Positions 4,216-6,906 of a stretch of DNA of 6,906 bases are shown here, piece by piece. Source of the DNA: Candidatus Izemoplasma sp. (GTDB lineage Bacteria; Bacillota_I; Bacilli_A; Izemoplasmatales; Izemoplasmataceae); assembly GCA_007116205.1 (NCBI GenBank), contig SKIY01000031.1:1-6906 (forward strand). Direction: 5' to 3'. How positions within the stretch are numbered: position 1 is the first letter of the stretch; every line of letters starts with the position of its first letter. Below the pieces are notes generated by a model, which was not told the DNA's origin, searched no databases, and worked only from the letters and a program-made list of their open reading frames with translations. A program made the position numbers and the translations under genes.

Positions 4216-5940
4216 ATGAGAAAAATAATTATAATACTATTAATGGTTACAACACTATTTGTGGTGGCTGCTTGTGGTGGCGATAGAGAAAGTAATGACA
4301 GACCGGTTGTTATGACGACACTCTTTCCGCAATATGATTTCGCCAGACAAATTGCTGGAGAGTATATTGATTTGGAATTTATAATGCCTCCTGGGGTTTC
4401 ACCACATAATTATGAGCCAGGACCAGGTCGAGTTATTCAAATGCTTGAGGCTGATTTGTTGCTTTATAGTGGTGATGTATTAGAGCCATGGGTACCGAGG
4501 TTAATTAATCCAAATCTAGGGTCTAGTCATTTAAGGGTTTTAGATTTAAGTAAAAATATTGAATTAATGCAGGAGAGCGATGATCATGCTCACGATCATG
4601 ACGATGAAACGGATACGGTGATTGAGGTCTTTGAGGTATTAAACAGAAACGCAGATGAAAAAGTAGAAGCGTATGTTCATGGTGATCACTGGGATGGGAG
4701 TTTACCAGCTATTGAAGTGGGTGAGACTTTGTCACTTGGTGCCCATATTGTATCGAATGGTGGACGTGTCCGTGAACTTGATTCGGATGGTGTACATAAC
4801 GGGTTAACGGTAGAAATTTATGGTGAAGATGCAGGTGTTGTTGAACTTGCGCAATATGGTGATCATGTCCATATCAAAGGTGTTTCAGAAGGGATTGCAC
4901 AAGTTGTATTTAACTGGACACACGACGGTGAAGTTCGCTACAGCACACCCCCAATAAATGTTGTTGTTGGAGATCATGATGCCGATGAAGACGACCACGA
5001 TCACGATGATGAAGCGGATGTGGTTATTGAAACATTTGAGATCTTAAACCGTCGTCATGATGGTGCGCGTACAGCCTATATTCACGGTAGCCATTGGCAT
5101 GGTAGTTTGCCAGCCGTTCAAGTGGGTGAGACTTTGTCACTTGGTGCCCATATTGTATCGGGTGGTGGACGCGTCCGTGAACTTGATTCAGATGGTGTAC
5201 ATAATGGGGTAACGGTAGAAATTTATGGTGAAGATGCTGGTGTTGTTGAACTTGCGCAATATGGTGATCATGTCCATATCAAAGGTGTTTCAGAAGGGAT
5301 TGCACAAGTCGTGTTTAGTTGGACACATGATGGTGAAGTTCGCTACACGACACCACCAATAAATGTTGTTGTTGGAGATCATGACGACCACGATCATGGA
5401 TTAATTGATCCACATTTTTGGAACGATCCAATCAATGCACAAATAATGGTTTTAGATATTTTAGAGGCCTTAGTTGAACTATTGCCAGAACATGAAGACG
5501 CCTTACGCGCCAACGCAAATGCATATTTACTTGAGCTTGAAGCATTGCATGAAGATTATTTATCGATGCGTGCAAATGTCACCTTAACGACAGTTATGCA
5601 CGGTGGACATAATGCGTTTGGGTATTTAATGCGCCGTTATAATATTGAATACATTACGCCATACCGCGGATTTTCTATTGATGCTGAGCCAACACCGGGT
5701 GCAATTAGTGACATGATTGACACGATGCGTCAATATAATATTGAACACTTATTTAGTGAATATCTTGTCTCTGAAAGTGTTGCAAATACTTTAGCAGCTG
5801 AAACAGGTGCAACCATATTATATTTATATGCAGCAGCCAATGCACCGGCTGATCAGTTTGAAGCAGGCATTACGTATCTTGATATGATGCGTCATAATCT
5901 TGAACAGTACAAAATAGGACTAAAATATTATGGATCGTAA
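4216..5940 (+). CDS. znuA: ZnuA-type zinc-binding lipoprotein with two inserted tandem His-rich domains
   Basis: This 574-residue lipoprotein is the substrate-binding component of a zinc ABC importer, anchored outside the membrane. Residues 1-19 are a basic-hydrophobic signal peptide with lipobox VAAC (C20). The N lobe (29-118) has MTTLFPQYDFARQIAG and PPGVSPHNYEPGP, with metal ligand H64. The C lobe (396-574) has DPHFWNDP (H400) and MHGGHNAFGYLMRRY (H465), the second and third ligands of cluster A-I binding proteins. The family's fourth ligand, usually Asp, is not evident in YLYAAANAP (536-544); nearby E515 might substitute. Family members run about 300 residues with a short His loop between ligands 1 and 2. 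Here that loop is replaced by two 135-residue units (126-260 and 261-395) with 25 His between residues 124 and 394. Without them the protein would be 304 residues. Zinc is favoured over manganese because of the His-rich insert, but manganese is not excluded. The stop overlaps the next gene by 11 bases. Confidence 0.9.
   Translation: MRKIIIILLMVTTLFVVAACGGDRESNDRPVVMTTLFPQYDFARQIAGEYIDLEFIMPPGVSPHNYEPGPGRVIQMLEADLLLYSGDVLEPWVPRLINPNLGSSHLRVLDLSKNIELMQESDDHAHDHDDETDTVIEVFEVLNRNADEKVEAYVHGDHWDGSLPAIEVGETLSLGAHIVSNGGRVRELDSDGVHNGLTVEIYGEDAGVVELAQYGDHVHIKGVSEGIAQVVFNWTHDGEVRYSTPPINVVVGDHDADEDDHDHDDEADVVIETFEILNRRHDGARTAYIHGSHWHGSLPAVQVGETLSLGAHIVSGGGRVRELDSDGVHNGVTVEIYGEDAGVVELAQYGDHVHIKGVSEGIAQVVFSWTHDGEVRYTTPPINVVVGDHDDHDHGLIDPHFWNDPINAQIMVLDILEALVELLPEHEDALRANANAYLLELEALHEDYLSMRANVTLTTVMHGGHNAFGYLMRRYNIEYITPYRGFSIDAEPTPGAISDMIDTMRQYNIEHLFSEYLVSESVANTLAAETGATILYLYAAANAPADQFEAGITYLDMMRHNLEQYKIGLKYYGS
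4591..4995 (+). repeat. In-gene tandem repeat unit 1 (405 bp, residues 126-260)
   Basis: The unit begins in the His/Asp linker HDHDDETD and then encodes a domain of about 115 residues: VHGDHWDGSLP, VGETLSLGAHIV, GDHVHIKGVSEGIAQVVF, WTHDGEVRY and PPINVVV. The GE-x-L-x-L-x-A start, the IKG-x-x-x-G turn and the final INVVV strand recall bacterial Ig-like (Big_2) domains; the fold is inferred. Candidate metal ligands are H155, H158, H177, H194, H217, H219 and H236. Confidence 0.9.
4996..5400 (+). repeat. In-gene tandem repeat unit 2 (405 bp, residues 261-395)
   Basis: This is the same unit exactly 405 bp downstream, in frame. By hand count, the last two thirds (5119-5383) differ from unit 1 at about 16 of 265 positions, while 5026-5121 differs at about 37 of 96. 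It reads IHGSHWHGSLP, with one more His (H295) where unit 1 has Asp, and adds H281. It is followed by DHDDHDHG, a partial third linker, before the C lobe resumes. Confidence 0.9.
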
Positions 5941-6673
5941 TGTTGTTATAAATTTAGATAGTGTGACCGTAAAGTACCAACGCTTTGAAGCGATTAAAAA
6001 TGTTTCTTTCGATATTAAAAAAGGAGATTTTGTCGCACTAATTGGTGCAAACGGAAGTGGAAAAACGACATTAGTAAAAGCCCTTCTCGGGCTTTTACGC
6101 GTTTCCTCAGGAACGATTTGGAAAAACGGAGAATTACGTATTGGGTATTTACCACAAAACACCGCGTTACAGGATCGTTTTTTCCCTGCAACAGTCGAAG
6201 AAGTCGTATCGATGGGGTTGTTAGCAAAGCGTCGTTTTCCTAAGTTTTTAACCCGTGCAGACCGTAAAAAAATTCGTGTTATTTTAGATACTTTACGCAT
6301 TCCGCATTTACTTAAAAAAAGAATTGGGGAGTTATCAGGCGGACAGCAGCAAAGAGTCTTACTTGCTAGAGCAATGGTTTCAGACCCTGATATATTGATT
6401 TTAGATGAACCGACAAGTGCGCTCGATCAATCGATGCGTAAACACTTTTATGATGTTATAAAAGGATTGAATCAATCACTAGCTATTACAATTGTTTTAG
6501 TTACCCACGATATCGTTTCTGCAGGCGATTATGTTAATCGTGTCATATACATTGATCAAGTTGTTAAATTTAACGGGACTTTTGATGCTTTTTGTGAACA
6601 TCCTGAATTATCACCATTTGTCCACACACACCCACTAAAACACGAAAGAAGGCTAAAACATGAGTTTTCTTGA
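5930..6673 (+). CDS. znuC: ZnuC-type zinc ABC transporter ATP-binding protein
   Basis: This 247-residue cytoplasmic ATPase powers metal import through the ZnuB permease. Visible motifs are Walker A GANGSGKTT (39-47), Q-loop Q76 in GYLPQN, signature LSGGQQQR (135-142), Walker B ILILDEPTSALD (155-166) and H-loop H193 in LVTHD. The GYLPQ form and the length match ZnuC/MntB/AdcC-type metal importer ATPases rather than exporters. It starts 11 bases inside znuA, with a modest ribosome site TAGGAC (5915-5920), so it is probably translationally coupled. It ends 14 bases inside the permease gene. The C-terminal tail has four His (H232, H234, H238, H244 in VHTHPLKHERRLKHEFS); ZnuC proteins often have a His-containing tail that may sense metal, an inference here. 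Confidence 0.93.
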   Translation: MDRNVVINLDSVTVKYQRFEAIKNVSFDIKKGDFVALIGANGSGKTTLVKALLGLLRVSSGTIWKNGELRIGYLPQNTALQDRFFPATVEEVVSMGLLAKRRFPKFLTRADRKKIRVILDTLRIPHLLKKRIGELSGGQQQRVLLARAMVSDPDILILDEPTSALDQSMRKHFYDVIKGLNQSLAITIVLVTHDIVSAGDYVNRVIYIDQVVKFNGTFDAFCEHPELSPFVHTHPLKHERRLKHEFS

Positions 6674-6906
6674 ACCGTGGATAGAGGTTGTTGAGGCGAT
6701 ATTTCGCTATGCGTTTTTAATGCGTGCAGTAATAGTCGGACTGATGGTCGCAATTAGTTCTGCGTTAATAGGATCGTTTTTAGTACTCAAAAAGTTTTCA
6801 ATGATTGGACATGGGTTATCTCATGTCGCTTTTGCGGGCATAGCGATCGGGTTATGGCTTGATCAAACGCCACTTTCGCCTCATCAAAACGCGACAATCG
6901 GCCATA
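6660..6906 (+). CDS. znuB: ZnuB-type zinc ABC transporter permease (3' end outside window)
   Basis: The first 82 codons of an ABC-3 family integral membrane permease are present. After an amphipathic start (MSFLEPWIEVVEAIF) comes a first TM helix at about residues 20-45 (FLMRAVIVGLMVAISSALIG). Next is the family-typical FLVLKKFSMIGHGLSHVAFAG, corresponding to the conserved V-x-R/K-x-x-S-x-x-G-x-x-L-S-H-x-x-x-x-G motif of ZnuB/MntC/FimA-type permeases. The frame is open to the window edge; intact members have about 260-290 residues. ATG 6660 lies inside the end of znuC (14-base overlap), with AAGAAGG (6646-6652) upstream, completing the binding protein-ATPase-permease order of one transport operon. 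Confidence 0.92.
   Translation, partial: MSFLEPWIEVVEAIFRYAFLMRAVIVGLMVAISSALIGSFLVLKKFSMIGHGLSHVAFAGIAIGLWLDQTPLSPHQNATIGH

Noticed and set aside
4591..5400. Long direct repeats considered as a possible mobile element or CRISPR
   Set aside because: The 405-bp period is in frame with the protein, there are no short repeats with unique spacers, and no transposase or terminal inverted repeats occur; it is a protein domain duplication.
5920..6300. 126-codon minus-strand frame opposite znuC
   Set aside because: It is a shadow of an ATPase gene with all its motifs intact and has no ribosome site or promoter.

Overview
The window is AT-rich Gram-positive-type DNA. It has strong Shine-Dalgarno sites, TTGNNN/TATAAT-like promoters, U-rich hairpin terminators, a lipobox lipoprotein and standard-code TGA stops. 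The gene set (fused-type MacB-like exporter, DUF2975/XRE pair, GGDEF protein, Znu-type zinc uptake operon) suits a low-GC Bacillota or a free-living relative of the Mollicutes (Acholeplasma/Izemoplasma/Erysipelotrichia-like). That placement is inferred from style, not from a marker gene.

Layout. (1) 1-749, minus strand: ATP-binding half of a MacB/LolD-type ABC exporter. It runs off the window edge and probably continues into a fused FtsX-like permease. A promoter and an 8-bp inverted repeat lie upstream. (2) 915-1831, plus: a promoter, a four-TM DUF2975 protein, a small Cro/CI-type regulator two bases downstream, and a terminator whose stem starts inside the regulator's last codons. (3) 1964-2363, plus: a zinc-ribbon plus hydrophobic DUF4190-like membrane protein, broken by a one-base frameshift. 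(4) 2365-3531, plus: a duplicated promoter-like segment, a strong promoter with a palindrome at the likely transcription start, a soluble PAS-like/GGDEF diguanylate cyclase, and a terminator shared with the converging gene. (5) 3523-4026, minus: remnant of a CrtI/CrtN-type FAD-dependent desaturase, with N-terminal loss and frameshifts, but still carrying a promoter-like sequence. (6) 4121-6906, plus: a zinc (or related metal) ABC uptake operon in the order znuA-znuC-znuB. Its promoter is flanked by two near-identical 21-bp palindromes exactly 50 bp apart. The three genes overlap by 11 and 14 bases, so translational coupling is likely.

The most unusual element is the binding lipoprotein. Where ordinary ZnuA proteins have a short His/Asp-rich loop, this one has two tandem 135-residue units. 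Each has a His/Asp-rich linker and a His-bearing, Ig-like (Big_2-style) domain. Removing both leaves 304 residues, a normal ZnuA length. The units are about 94% identical in DNA over their last two thirds but only about 61% identical just before that, which points to gene conversion or unequal recombination. The paired operators, the His-laden inserted domains and a His-rich ZnuC tail together suggest a metal-scavenging system with an elaborated extracellular zinc-capture module.
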